A DNA stretch of 18,510 nt from Schizochytrium sp. CCTCC M209059 (GCA_000818945.1 KN805378.1:773444-791953); one strand, 5' to 3'. Counted from the stretch's first letter, positions 8,701-16,348 are shown. Translations and numbers: made by a program. The notes: generated by a model from the sequence alone, not told the origin.

Positions 8701-9442
8701 TAAGCTTTGGGACGAGACCAAAGCTGAAACGCTTCGCGAGCAAGTTGCCAGGGATCCAAGTCTATTTTCATACGAGGCCGAGGCCGAGAAATTACTACAT
8801 TATTTCGAGACCGTACCGCCACAGGACGCTCTCGAGGACATCTTTGTTGTGGGCCTCCAGTCTGCCGTTCATGTTCTCCGAAGCGCGACGGACTCGTTCG
8901 ATGACTATGCCGAGATCCATGCTCTCTTGGGACGCAGCCTTATGTCGGCTTCGGCGCACCTCACAAGGCTCGACGCAAGGCGCCACGGACCTGGGTCGCC
9001 GGCATCGCCCTCTCGTCGTGGGCGAGGCTGGGCCGAAGAAGCAAAGGTACAGTGCGCCATTCGCGAGAGCGCTCTCGATGGACTCGAGCGAACTGAACTG
9101 CTCTTGGGGCTTGCGGCATCTTTGCTGCACAAATTTCCAGCAACCGTGGCGGAGAGCATGTTGGCAGAAAACGAAGCGACTGGCCGTCTCGCAACAACTT
9201 TGGAGACTGTCGCGGGCACGGAGCGACAGCATGTTCGTTCACTGCTCTTTCCGGAATCGGCAATGGATTCCTTGGCCATGCCAAATCCGGACAGGCGCGA
9301 GTTTGTGCTGCGAGCCCTGGCGCGTCGAGGCAGCTTTCAGGGCGCAACGTGGGTCCGTCCGGGTGCGAATCGCATGTTTGTTTCCATGACACAAAGCTCG
9401 TTTACTCTGGCGACCTCACTCACCGAGACGTCATTCGCGTGA
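5744..9442 (+). CDS. RAB3GAP1: Rab3 GTPase-activating protein catalytic subunit homologue
   Basis: The 1232-aa protein starts at the first ATG of its frame (AAGATGG context). It aligns from end to end with Rab3GAP catalytic subunits: WADYSN...LLAQWGL (24-49) for the N-terminal helix; NLNDVSLLLSSASLAL; GGVCRLFRSKIG (to 304); the LWRAFVAELRWYWDN...LLHQKLVLLN block (LLHQKL at 807-812); DTFFDAAS; FKAANPDAVFEDF (959-971); a RARM...YWRKLW block; EAEKLLHYFETVPP; and a C-terminus with REFVLRALA and a final TSFA. In animals the RAB3GAP1-RAB3GAP2 complex accelerates Rab3 GTP hydrolysis, activates Rab18 at the ER and affects autophagy. Arg979 matches the position I recall for the human catalytic arginine. 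It is longer than human (981 aa) because of inserts, including four DEN repeats (852-863), but shorter between residues 971 and 977. The non-catalytic partner is not in this window. Confidence 0.93.
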   Translation: MASTRQKDAAVEVDADAGADAPEWADYSNASAAETFVAALEMLLAQWGLSETTLRSSTRPPSPAAGPRIRRPSHDGGDGDADSHVSEGDSDESDDASEESTSFKAEELPLGKDRFSVLYVPHPEGAFARAPTSPVEARLSLAEIMLLTKCATFAPLEQPYALEQLFGVAEYVVLSPTQRRANLNDVSLLLSSASLALPTCARPVPCFVPVPRGALDDGSSSAARSGRDRGRRYAIRKRLQGALAKLLPNLHASTISYFGTWVASADSSPGTVIHFNSVEQRIGDVPKPLHSLGGVCRLFRSKIGWQTSQHASSTLASPPSGRRANARNSHETLSHAAAAAAAAGVAVSADVMTDDNESEDSEDSAETLENDLAMANPDKLLAEGNVLVSVRYSYEGRRIWNPALLTPSPLDAQTRATNWTEWHDSDLGWRLHIDHFGKPSSIVALRGGLGRPPLWGPLSDPVASVSLQVIWPPFADEDVVDNETISTLMPESAPIWVVEVSLDKLDARGPSRSVEGSYHATGEYEQDGESEHDFDSPEGEASCPLTWSVRFLQRLVEASMSETFHDSMLSRLPTVIEDGEDEEARAFGDFDMHLRSESGAVQPGGPMNAPPRAGRGARNTSLENERVRDLIKDLFTSSHEEELPRTVLEQLMRLKELYMNGSLTNHEFRDSKARILMEAGHIDSSLHVDASSSWTPSSSSFTKGGHFNELQRSCAACWLCSSMPSVQMARSSPGNGTTYKGAPEGSLLSIFALRVIPEFGASMSAVSALWRAFVAELRWYWDNAVLIPIHQDQQSEVAGPVDHRDCLLHQKLVLLNICISCRGHAQFEHAKDQGNLSSAAVATSSDEKDDNDENDENDENDENDNGEEADVEAEAEQEAGLEEGSDTFFDAASAGPGSPTRVQMVAGMRMPWTLETCLMTEDMARERTELMASLAMKQNTADLHRDMLSKSLRSEIAAFKAANPDAVFEDFKRFKGRARMLGNYWRKLWDETKAETLREQVARDPSLFSYEAEAEKLLHYFETVPPQDALEDIFVVGLQSAVHVLRSATDSFDDYAEIHALLGRSLMSASAHLTRLDARRHGPGSPASPSRRGRGWAEEAKVQCAIRESALDGLERTELLLGLAASLLHKFPATVAESMLAENEATGRLATTLETVAGTERQHVRSLLFPESAMDSLAMPNPDRREFVLRALARRGSFQGATWVRPGANRMFVSMTQSSFTLATSLTETSFA
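8297..8332 (+). repeat. In-frame 9-bp tandem repeat encoding DEN units
   Basis: Four copies of GACGAAAAT (the last ending AAC) encode Asp-Glu-Asn four times within an acidic insert of the Rab3GAP1 homologue (about residues 840-890). The 9-bp period keeps the reading frame. The insert sits just before the conserved DTFFDAAS segment, in a stretch that is also acidic in animal homologues. Confidence 0.9.
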
Positions 9443-9541
9443 GCTCATAGAGACAAAAGCAAAACAAAAGTTAGACCGAGTCCAGCACGAGGTAGTATGG
9501 GGCAGTGCGGGGCGGGGCATTTCGGTGCGCGGCGGCGCCAT
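9443..9541. other. 99-bp tail-to-tail gene junction
   Basis: This is all that separates the Rab3GAP1 stop (+) from the GCNA-like stop (-). Both transcripts must end here or overlap. The left half is A-rich on the + strand (AAAAGCAAAACAAAAG) and the right half is G/C-rich. No AATAAA signal is present on either strand. Confidence 0.7.
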
Positions 9542-10436
9542 TTATTCGAATGAGCCAGCACTATCTGCTTTTGCGGCGCGCCACCGCTCAGCGAGAACTT
9601 TCATGACCGAAGAGGCACTTGTGAGTCCAAGCTCCTTCTGTACGGTGCTATAATTCTCTTGTACAAAGATTTGGTATGCTGTTTTCTTGCGTGCTGCCTT
9701 TTTGTTTCCATCCTCGTCGAATTCTCCAAGAAAGACCAGACGGCCCGAGCACCTGCCGCAGACCTGAGCATCGACGTCGATGGACTTGCTGTGCCTCCGC
9801 CATTCGCTCTGACAAGTTGAGCAGCTGTAGCGGAAAGGCGCGTGAACCTTGTACGAGTGCAAAGTTGTAACCTTGTATTGCGGGAAAGCCTCCGTTGCCC
9901 TGGTGGCCCACTTTGCAAAGATACGGCCGTGCGGAGGACGCTGACTTGCGTCAACAATCCAGGCGGCCACGTGACAAAGCTCGTGCAAAAGAGTCGTATT
10001 CAGACGTTTTCCCGTGGTCAATACTTTGGTCGACAGCACAATGCGTGCACGACGCTCCCCATCTTTTGTCTTGGTGTAAGTGTAGCCGGCACTTTTGGTC
10101 ATGCGAGGATTCCATGTGACTTCGATATCTGCAGGTATTCTATTGTCAAAAACGGCAGCACTGAACTCCTTTACGAGTATTTGCGTGTACCGATCCTGAT
10201 TCGCCCTTGTGATTTTCACGTGGTCGGGAACGCTAGTGAATTGCGTTGGCGCTTCGCGCGCTGCAGCAGCCGTAGCTCGCGACAGGGAAGCTGCGGCGTC
10301 GTCCTCATTCTCGGTTTCGAGGTCTTCGTTGTCGCTCGAGCTCAGCGACACGACTTCTTCATTTGCTTCGTTCTTGCGCGATGTCCTACGGCCGTGGTTT
10401 TCATCCTCGGAATCCTCGTATTCTGAATCAGCATCT

Positions 10437-10469
<33 letters not shown>

Positions 10470-11998
10470 TCGTCGTCAATCTGGTAGTCTTCGTCCTCGT
10501 CTTCGTCCTCACTCTGCTCCTCTTCTTCCGAGGCAATAAAGGAATCGTCGAGGTCGTAAGCGTCAAGGTTCTTCATTTTTGTCGCTGCGGACCGTTTTGG
10601 GGTCTTCCGCACGCCGATCTTTTCATTTGTCGACGTGCTATCTGCACCAAGGCTCATGTTAGCAATGCCGGCAAGATTTTCATCTTGCTCATCATCGTCT
10701 TCTTGCTCTTCACTTTCGCCACCGCTTGTGTCGTAGAGATCGATATCCTCTCCCTCATCTTCAGAGCTCGACGACAAGAAGACGACCCTTTTGTGCTTGC
10801 GCAAACGTTTGACCGTGGATTTTGGCGGTGGGAGTGGACTGTCGTTGTCAAATTCGGATGCTGAAACATCGTTCGCAGAAGGTGGTAAAGGCGGACCAGG
10901 AGACGCAATCGAAGGTGCCACCTTGTCTTGAGCAGCGGCTGCTCCTACAGTAGCAGCGTTCAGTGTCTTTGCGTCGGGAGTGTTTGAATCGCTTACGTCG
11001 TCTTCGTTCTCGTCTTCGTCGGAAGCGTGGTTGTTCGCGCAAGTGGAAAAGGGCCTAGAGACATTCTGGCGAGCAGCACGGCGTCGAAGCTGGGTGCTGC
11101 TGCGAGTGGGCACCTGGATTGGGCTTTCGGCCCAGCTTGTGACGGACGCCTTTTCGGCACTTTCGTCGAGCACAAAATCGCTGTCACTTTCATGACCGTC
11201 GTCGTTATGGTCATCTTCATCAGAATCATCGCTCAAGAGAGAGACAACAACCGGTGCGGACTTTTCTGCTGGAGGCAAGGGCGTAGCGTCCAGCGTGGGA
11301 ATGGCCCCTTTTTCATTCGTGTCATTGAACGAGACCACGGCCGCAAAGCGGTCCGCGAGGCTGTCCTCGGTGGGTTGATCCGCGACAAAAGAAGAAGTTT
11401 GCGAGAAGGCTGTGGACGGGCTTGCTCCTGCTGCTTCATCCGAAGTTGTCGACTGGCGGGCGGAGTGAAAGGAAACATCCGCCTCGCCAGATGAATCGAG
11501 CACGGCTCGAGGCAGCTGCGGCGAGGAAGAGGATTCGCTTGAGGGACTCAATGCAAGTTGGCTCTGGAGCGCCGCACAAAGGGAGGCTTCAAACGTGGGC
11601 TGCTGCAAAGAGGTTCCCGCAGACGTCTTGGATCGAGAAGGCGACGGCGTGGACTGGGGCGTTGAGAGTGCAGAGAGAGCGGATACATTTCCGAACCGCA
11701 GCGGGGTTTCCGTGTCGTACGAGGGTTGTCCCGCGTCGCGATCGAGTCTGGCCCCGGAGTGAGTCGTCGCGTCCGATCCTTTAGCGCTCACGGCGCGGCG
11801 AATGACCTCGCTGGCTGGCGTGGATACCTCGCTCGAAGGCGTCTGAAACTGGAGCAACCTGGCAGGCGTCGTCGGTTCGTAGCGCGTAGAGATTTCTGAA
11901 AACCCAGACTCGCGGCTTTTGTTTGACGCTACCGTCTGGGGTGTTGGCAGCGGCGAAGCAGAGCGCGAAGTCTCGGGTGAGCTCGGCGCGCTCGCCAT
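9542..11998 (-). CDS. GCNA: GCNA-like SprT-domain protein with acidic disordered region
   Basis: The 818-aa protein starts at an ATG in a textbook context (CACCATGGCG). An earlier ATG at 12271 would add 91 residues of biased sequence and is less likely. Residues 1-600 are low-complexity, Ser/Pro-rich then very acidic, with 13 consecutive Asp at 508-520. Three Val-Val-x-Leu cores followed by Ser/acidic residues (251-263, 405-418, 549-561) resemble SUMO-interaction motifs. A SprT-like domain spans ~600-755: HELCH at 672-676 gives two zinc ligands and the catalytic Glu673, and His690 in PHGRIF fits the third. A zinc ribbon follows (C726-x2-C729, C747-x2-C750). The C-terminus, KKTAYQIFVQENYSTV...VMKVLAERWRA (771-807), is a short HMG-box-like region. 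This order matches GCNA/ACRC, a germline genome-stability factor acting on DNA-protein crosslinks. It also resembles Spartan, which lacks the HMG-like end. A nuclear role is inferred. Confidence 0.9.
10439..10477 (-). repeat. (GAC)n triplet repeat encoding 13 Asp
   Basis: GTC triplets on the + strand, with one CAT/ATC variant at the right, encode 13 aspartates (508-520) of the GCNA-like protein. Neighbouring triplets encode further Asp/Glu. The length is likely polymorphic. Confidence 0.9.
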
Positions 11999-12570
11999 GG
12001 TGTTCCTCGTCGGCGCTGTTCCTAGTGCGCGGGCCTCTGCGGCTCGTCTGCACAACACGAGGCCTCTCGGGCGGGCACAAGACATGCACGGGCGCGTGCG
12101 AGTAGAGCGCGCACTTGTGCGTTGGTGCGTTGGTGCGTGTGCAAGAGCGAGCGAGCAAGGCGAGCGCTCCTGCGAGTCTGCGTTCTTCGATCCCTGCTTT
12201 TCGCTCTGTCTTGGTTTTGTGAAACGATTCTCGACAGTTTGATTTGCGGATCTGGGTCTGGTATACGGCATCCACACTCGCGAACATATTTTACTGTTAC
12301 AAGACTCGAACAGGTATTACATATGGGCAGAAGAATGCGAGAGGGGGCTGTCGAGCGTTAGAGACATTCCATGGCTTCATGTTCGCACGTGTCGCATGAC
12401 GTTATTTCAGAGGACGCCTTTTCATCCAACATTTCTTCATACGTTGCGCAAAAGGACAGCGCGAAACTCTTGCGTTTCGGGGAGCAAAAAACTGTGTGTG
12501 TGGGGTATGGTAGTTTATAACGTACAATGCAAAGTAAATCTAAAAGAGGGCTCTTCATCATCTTCGACGC
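11999..12570. other. Spacer between zinc-finger and GCNA-like genes
   Basis: This 572-bp spacer separates two minus-strand genes: the zinc-finger gene ends at 12571 and the GCNA-like gene begins at 11998. It should hold the former's 3' UTR and the latter's promoter. Short GTTGGTGC and GAGCGAGC repeats occur at 12117-12160. The part near 12485-12545 is relatively A/T-rich (AAAAAACTGTGTGTG, TTTATAACG). The GCNA-like frame stays open upstream of its ATG for 93 codons, but the translated sequence looks like chance GC-rich reading. No separate gene is supported. Confidence 0.6.
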
Positions 12571-13851
12571 TCAGTCGTGTTGCCTGTTATTGTTGTTGCT
12601 GCTGCCGGACGGAGCATTTTTTGAGCTATCATTGGCAACATCCTTGGGAACGAAGAGCATGCTTTCGAGCAGACGCTGACGAATGAGCGCGTGCATTGAG
12701 CCAATGTCCTCGGGCGACAACTGGGGGAAAGGAAGCTGCGCGTTCTGGCTGTGCATTTGGTTTGATTGCAATCGGGAAAGAAGCACGGCGCTTGGGTCAG
12801 AAGCGGGTGGGCAAGTTGAGGGCAGTTGTTCATGCTCCAGATGCTCGCGCGTGTTTAAAGATGATGCAGCAGATGGACCCGTGACGAGCGAGGTGGCAAA
12901 GAGCGACGCCGCCGCCGCCGCCGCCGATGATGACGACGACGACGAAGAAGAAGACGAGGAAGAAGCTAAGGACGCCAGTGGCTGCGGCGGTGAAAGCGAG
13001 GCAAAGGAAGCGAGCGCAGAAACCGTTTCAGGCCGGGGCACCAACCCTGCTTGCATTGATGCGGGCCCGCCCGATCGAGCGGCAACATACAAAGGGCCCG
13101 ATGGGGTAAGCGAGGAAGAGGAGGAGGATGTGGAAGAGATGCTGAGAGATCGCGACTGAAGCGAGCGCGGCTGGTCATTGAGCGTCCACGAGGGGAGCGC
13201 TGCTGTGGGGGACTGCAAGGCTTCCTGGGCTTCGGGAGACTGCAGCTTTTTCACCTGGGTGTTGTGAGCAATGCAGAAGAGGCTCCTGCCGCGCGCGCCC
13301 TTTGTGCAATCGGGAAATTGGCAGCGTTTCCCCCCGCCGTGCGCCGAGCAAAAGGGTGTGGCGCCTTGGGCGGACTTTTCGCAGCCATCGTGTTTGCACC
13401 TGCGGCCTCCGCCATGAGAGACACAGTAGTGGCTGCCACTGCGGTAGAACTTGTGGCAGCCGGGATGTCTGCAGCGCTTGCCGTGCGACCGACGGGTGGG
13501 CGAGGCTGTAAGGGCGCTGTCGCTATCGGAGCGTCCACTGCGCGAGTCCGATTCGCTGGCGTCGTCCGACTTTTCGCTCGCTGAAGAGGCGCTTGCCTTG
13601 TGCGGGAGCTTGCGCTTCTTGGTGTTGGGACCTTCTGCACCGGTTGGGCTCTTCTTGGTCTTATTGATTCTACTTTTCGGCTGCGACTGCAGTGGTGCTG
13701 GCGGTTGTGCGACTTTGGCGTCTTGTCGGGCACGCGAGAGGGACTGAAGCACGGTCGAGCTGATAGAGCTGGCGTCGTGCGTCTCGAGGGCGGGCGAGAA
13801 GAGGTTTGCCTTTTTCTGTTGTTGAGCGTGCGTGTTGTCATCGCCCTCCAT
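12571..13851 (-). CDS. Protein with three WRKY19-like CCCH-type zinc fingers
   Basis: A 426-aa protein if started at 13851 (GGCATGG context). The upstream in-frame ATG at 13962 gives 463 aa, and the frame stays open to 14259. A Ser/Lys-rich N-terminus with a basic bipartite NLS-like patch (TKKSPTGAEGPNTKKRKLPH, 65-84) precedes three tandem repeats at 127-196, each C-x4-C-x10-C-x2-H. The first two are followed by GGG linkers, and each begins K/R-R-C (KRCRHPGC, RRCKHDGC, KRCQFPDC). This matches the short Cys/His repeats annotated as 'WRKY19-like zinc finger' that are numerous in oomycetes and other stramenopiles. They lack the WRKYGQK DNA-binding core. The second half is low-complexity, with long Ser and Ala runs, and ends with a short predicted helix (SPEDIGSMHALIRQRLLESM) and an Asn/Ser tail. 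A nuclear nucleic-acid-binding or regulatory role is likely but unproven. Confidence 0.8.
   Translation of the reverse strand: MEGDDNTHAQQQKKANLFSPALETHDASSISSTVLQSLSRARQDAKVAQPPAPLQSQPKSRINKTKKSPTGAEGPNTKKRKLPHKASASSASEKSDDASESDSRSGRSDSDSALTASPTRRSHGKRCRHPGCHKFYRSGSHYCVSHGGGRRCKHDGCEKSAQGATPFCSAHGGGKRCQFPDCTKGARGRSLFCIAHNTQVKKLQSPEAQEALQSPTAALPSWTLNDQPRSLQSRSLSISSTSSSSSSLTPSGPLYVAARSGGPASMQAGLVPRPETVSALASFASLSPPQPLASLASSSSSSSSSSSSSAAAAAASLFATSLVTGPSAASSLNTREHLEHEQLPSTCPPASDPSAVLLSRLQSNQMHSQNAQLPFPQLSPEDIGSMHALIRQRLLESMLFVPKDVANDSSKNAPSGSSNNNNRQHD
12905..12961 (-). repeat. Triplet repeats encoding poly-Ser and poly-Ala
   Basis: GCC, GAT/GAC and GAA/GAG triplets on the + strand encode, on the minus strand, a 13-residue Ser run followed by a short Ala run in the zinc-finger protein. 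Mixed serine codons (TCC/TCT/TCG/TCA) show that the Ser run is partly old or selected. Confidence 0.8.
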
Positions 13852-13890
13852 GCCGGAGATGTACGGATGGTCTCTTGACAGCAAGAGAAG

Positions 13891-13911
13891 CCCCCCGGCG
13901 GCGGCGGGGGG
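13891..13911 (-). promoter_or_regulatory. C6/G6 hairpin 40-60 bases before the start codon
   Basis: CCCCCC (13891-13896) and GGGGGG (13906-13911) flank GGCGGCGGC. In the minus-strand transcript this can form a very stable stem between the alternative ATG at 13962 and the chosen ATG at 13851. A stable stem here could slow scanning or favour one start. The role is inferred. Confidence 0.35.
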
Positions 13912-14008
13912 AGAAAACCACAACCCGCGACCTACTTCTCGCGGCTTTCGCTCAAGGAACATTCCTGCCTGCAATGCCTCGCGCGCGTGGCGCCTCAATT
14001 GCCTGCTG

Positions 14009-14038
14009 CTGCTGCTGCTGCTGCTGCGGCTGCGGCTG
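14009..14038 (-). repeat. (CAG)n / (CTG)n triplet run
   Basis: About seven CTG triplets followed by CGG/CTG triplets on the + strand. It reads as Ser/Arg in the open frame upstream of the zinc-finger gene. Confidence 0.85.
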
Positions 14039-14273
14039 CTTCTTGTGGTGCTACGATTTGGGGGTTCGAGTCGAGCGAGCTCGTCAACGCCTGTCTCGTT
14101 GGTGCGTTTATGCTTTGTGAAATGTTGCAGGGCTGAATGAATCAGAGAAGAGACTCTGAGACGTGCGTTCTGCTTTGTTGTTTGCGTCTCAAGTGCGCTC
14201 TTGCTCGGTACCTGACCGGTCTGAAGTGCAACTCCCAGCCCAACTGAGTGTTTGTGCAACCGCGAGACGCGAT

Positions 14274-14301
14274 GAGACGAGACGAGACGAGACGAGACGA
14301 G
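14274..14301 (+). repeat. (GAGAC)n pentanucleotide repeat
   Basis: About five GAGAC/GACGA units in near-perfect register. The reverse complement gives VSSRLVSSRL in a spurious frame. Confidence 0.9.
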
Positions 14302-14525
14302 TTCTTTTTCTTGTTTGCCAGCCAGCAGTGTTCAAGGGCAGCTCAATAAAGCGAAGTAATCCACTACAAAGCGAAGTCGAGCAGAAACAAGTGTTGTGCA
14401 GCGTCTCTCGTTCCGGCCGGAGTATTCGTCCAAGAAAATCCGGTTGAGAAAACACCCAATCAATCGCTCGAATTAATTCACGGGGCGACCTTCCGACGTG
14501 CCGACTTGTCTACCTGGCTGCCTGC

Positions 14526-14562
14526 CGACCGACCGACCGAACGACCACAGCCAGCCAGCCAG
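14526..14562 (+). repeat. (GACC)n and (CAGC)n short arrays
   Basis: Four GACC/GACCGA units are followed by CCAG units (CAGCCAGCCAGC). Both are tetranucleotide repeats and are adjacent to one another. Confidence 0.75.
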
Positions 14563-14655
14563 CTTGCCCGCCAGACGGCCCAGTGGGCGTGCGACCGCGG
14601 ATTCGTGCTCGTCCGTCTCGACGTGCCTTGCCTGGTTTGGAGCTTGCTTGGCCCG

Positions 14656-14681
14656 GCTCGACTCGACTCGACTCCGCTCGA
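14656..14681 (+). repeat. (CTCGA)n short array
   Basis: Three to four CTCGA units, ending CTCCGCTCGA. The period is 5. Confidence 0.7.
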
Positions 14682-14992
14682 GGCGACTACAGCTCGCTCT
14701 CGATGCGCCGGCGAGGGAGCTCCGGTGTTAAAGAAAAACTTTTGCTCCTGGCGGGGTCGAGGGCGGCCGGGACTGCACTGCGGTTGAGCGGTCGGTCCTA
14801 CGCACGCCGCGCACCTGGGAGGCCGAAATCCGCGATTTCTGGGTCAGACCTGGACCGCTTTTTGGAGGAATCGATGCGCCGCAGCCGATGCAATGGAAGG
14901 CGAGGAATTGCGGAGGATTAATTGCCTGCAAAAGAATAGCCAAGCGATGCAATAATCGAGCGCCTGCACCAACCTGGCTGCAAGAAACTGCA

Positions 14993-15050
14993 AGCTAGCG
15001 AGCTAGCTCGCTCGCCAAGCCGGCAGGCAGGCAGGCAGGCAGGCAGGAGG
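14993..15050 (+). repeat. (TAGC)n then (GGCA)n arrays
   Basis: AGCTAGCGAGCTAGCTCGCTCG (14993-15014) is followed by seven GGCA units (15022-15048). Two unrelated tetranucleotide arrays lie within 60 bp. Confidence 0.85.
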
Positions 15051-15284
15051 CAACCACCTGCAAGCGAGCAAGGAAACGAAGAAGGCGATACGATCGATAC
15101 CTCCGTATCTCCCGCGCTGGCCGCGGGCCGACCTTTTCTTCCGGCTGCTCTTCCTCGGTTGTTTATTGCCTTCGACTTCGCGACGATCGACCGATTGATT
15201 GATCACTTCTTCGACGTCTTCAAGAGGCCCTCGCTGGTCCTCCTGGTCCTCGAGCGAGCTGCTGGTCCTCACTCTCCGCTCGAC

Positions 15285-15302
15285 CGCTCGCTCGCTCGCT
15301 CC
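15285..15302 (+). repeat. (CGCT)n microsatellite
   Basis: Four CGCT units, matching the motif at 3388-3403. Confidence 0.8.
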
Positions 15303-15487
15303 CGCCGCGCCCCGGGCCCGCCGGTCTCCCGCTCCGCGGCCGGCTGGCCGGGCGGGCGGGGGAGTTCGCGGACGCCGCGAAGCGCGAGCCGTGGGCCTGT
15401 TCTTCTCCTCTCTCCTCGGTCCCGCCCGCCCTGTATTCTACTAGTACGCGAGGCGAGGCGGGCCTCGAGCCACTAGGGGGACCGGGC

Positions 15488-15554
15488 AAGGAGAAAGGAA
15501 GGGAAAGGAAAGGGAAAGAAAGGAAAGGAAAGAAAGGAAAGGAAAGGAGGGAAG
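15488..15554 (+). repeat. 67-nt uninterrupted purine tract, (GGAAA)n-like
   Basis: Every base from 15488 to 15554 on the + strand is A or G, arranged as GGAAA, GGGAAA, AGAAA and similar units. Homopurine mirror-like tracts of this length can adopt triplex (H-DNA) structure. No gene reads through it credibly. Confidence 0.9.
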
Positions 15555-15730
15555 CGGGCGGGATCCGCGACCCGCGCCTGCGAATTGGGCGAGGGCCCCG
15601 CTCGCCCGCACGCTGCAAAAGCTGCGGCTGCGGCTGCTGCTTCGCGCCGGGCGGAGACCGGGCGCGGCGAGTGCGGCCGGACGTGCTGCCTGCCGGTCGG
15701 GGATGGCCCGTGCCAAGCGGAGAGCAGCGG

Positions 15731-15786
15731 AGGTGAGGTGAGATGAGGTGAAATGAGGTGAGATGAGATGATGCGATGAGATGGGA
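15731..15786 (+). repeat. (GGTGA/GATGA)n pentanucleotide array
   Basis: About ten 5-bp units (GGTGA, GATGA, AATGA variants) with occasional ATG insertions. There are more variants than in the CTTGG array, so it looks older. Confidence 0.85.
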
Positions 15787-15907
15787 GAAGACGAGGTTGT
15801 CTATCTAGCACCTGGCGAGCGGGTGTTACTTTCCCGTCCAGGCGCGGCGGCTTGCCTTCTGGAGCCAACTGCAAGGAGCTCGCTCCGCTCCGCGCCCGCT
15901 CGCTGAG

Positions 15908-15950
15908 CTTGCTAGTTTGCTAGCTTGCGTGCGTGCGTGCTTGCGCGCGC
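15908..15950 (+). repeat. (GCTAGTTT), (GCGT)n, GCGC cluster
   Basis: Two GCTAGTTT-type units and three TGCG/GCGT units lead into a GCGCGCGC run before a CTCGAG. Confidence 0.65.
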
Positions 15951-16143
15951 TCGAGTCGACTTGGGCCAGGTCGCTCGCCTTTGCTTTTGCTTTCGCGCTT
16001 TCGCTCTTTGCTGCTCCGCTTCTCGCCTCGTTGCGCTTGCTTACGCCGCGCTGTGCGATTTTTGCTGCGCCGCTCCGCTCTGCCACGCTCCACACACACG
16101 CGCAGACGCAGACCGGGGCCGGCCGCCGCAGCCCCGCCGCGCA

Positions 16144-16191
16144 CGGGTCGGCTCGGGTCGGGAGCTGCGTCGGGTCGGGTCGGCTCGGGCG
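16144..16191 (+). repeat. (CGGGT/CGGCT)n pentanucleotide array
   Basis: Repeated CGGGT and CGGCT units are interrupted by GGGAGCTGCG. The period is 5. Confidence 0.75.
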
Positions 16192-16300
16192 CGGGCTCCA
16201 CGAATCGCGCGCTCGGGCTCGCCTCGGCCGACCCAGCCCCGCCAAGCCACGCGGCCGCGAACCGCCACTGGCAACGCCCCGAGCTCTGCACGTGAGGCGT

Positions 16301-16348
16301 GAGCAGGCAAGCGAGCAAGCGAGCGAGCAAGCAGGCGAGCGAGCAAGA
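16301..16348 (+). repeat. (GAGCAAGC)n tetranucleotide array
   Basis: Alternating GAGC, AAGC and AGGC units make a diverged 4-bp array. Spurious frames read it as EQASEQASEQA. Confidence 0.85.

Larger units (their letters stand above)
13852..14260. other. Probable leader/promoter of the zinc-finger gene with CAG run and GC hairpin
   Basis: On the minus strand this stretch precedes ATG 13851. It contains a run of six C and a run of six G around a 9-base GC-rich loop (13891-13911), an alternative ATG at 13962, and a CAG-rich triplet tract at 14009-14038. The reading frame has no stop until beyond 14259, so part of it could be coding if translation starts at 13962 or if an upstream exon exists. 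The predicted peptide (Ser/Arg-rich) resembles no domain. Confidence 0.5.

Noticed and set aside
11999..12277. 93-codon upstream extension of the GCNA-like protein
   Set aside because: Begins at GTG (or ATG at 12271), and the sequence is biased. The ATG at 11998 has a near-ideal context and matches a typical Ser/Pro-rich start.
14060..14085. GGTTCGAGTCG, similar to a tRNA B box
   Set aside because: The flanking bases do not form a T-arm stem, and there is no matching A box or acceptor stem.
15350..15362. GGGCGGGCGGGGG as a G-quadruplex
   Set aside because: Only three G-runs are clear. A fourth run close enough for a canonical quadruplex is absent.
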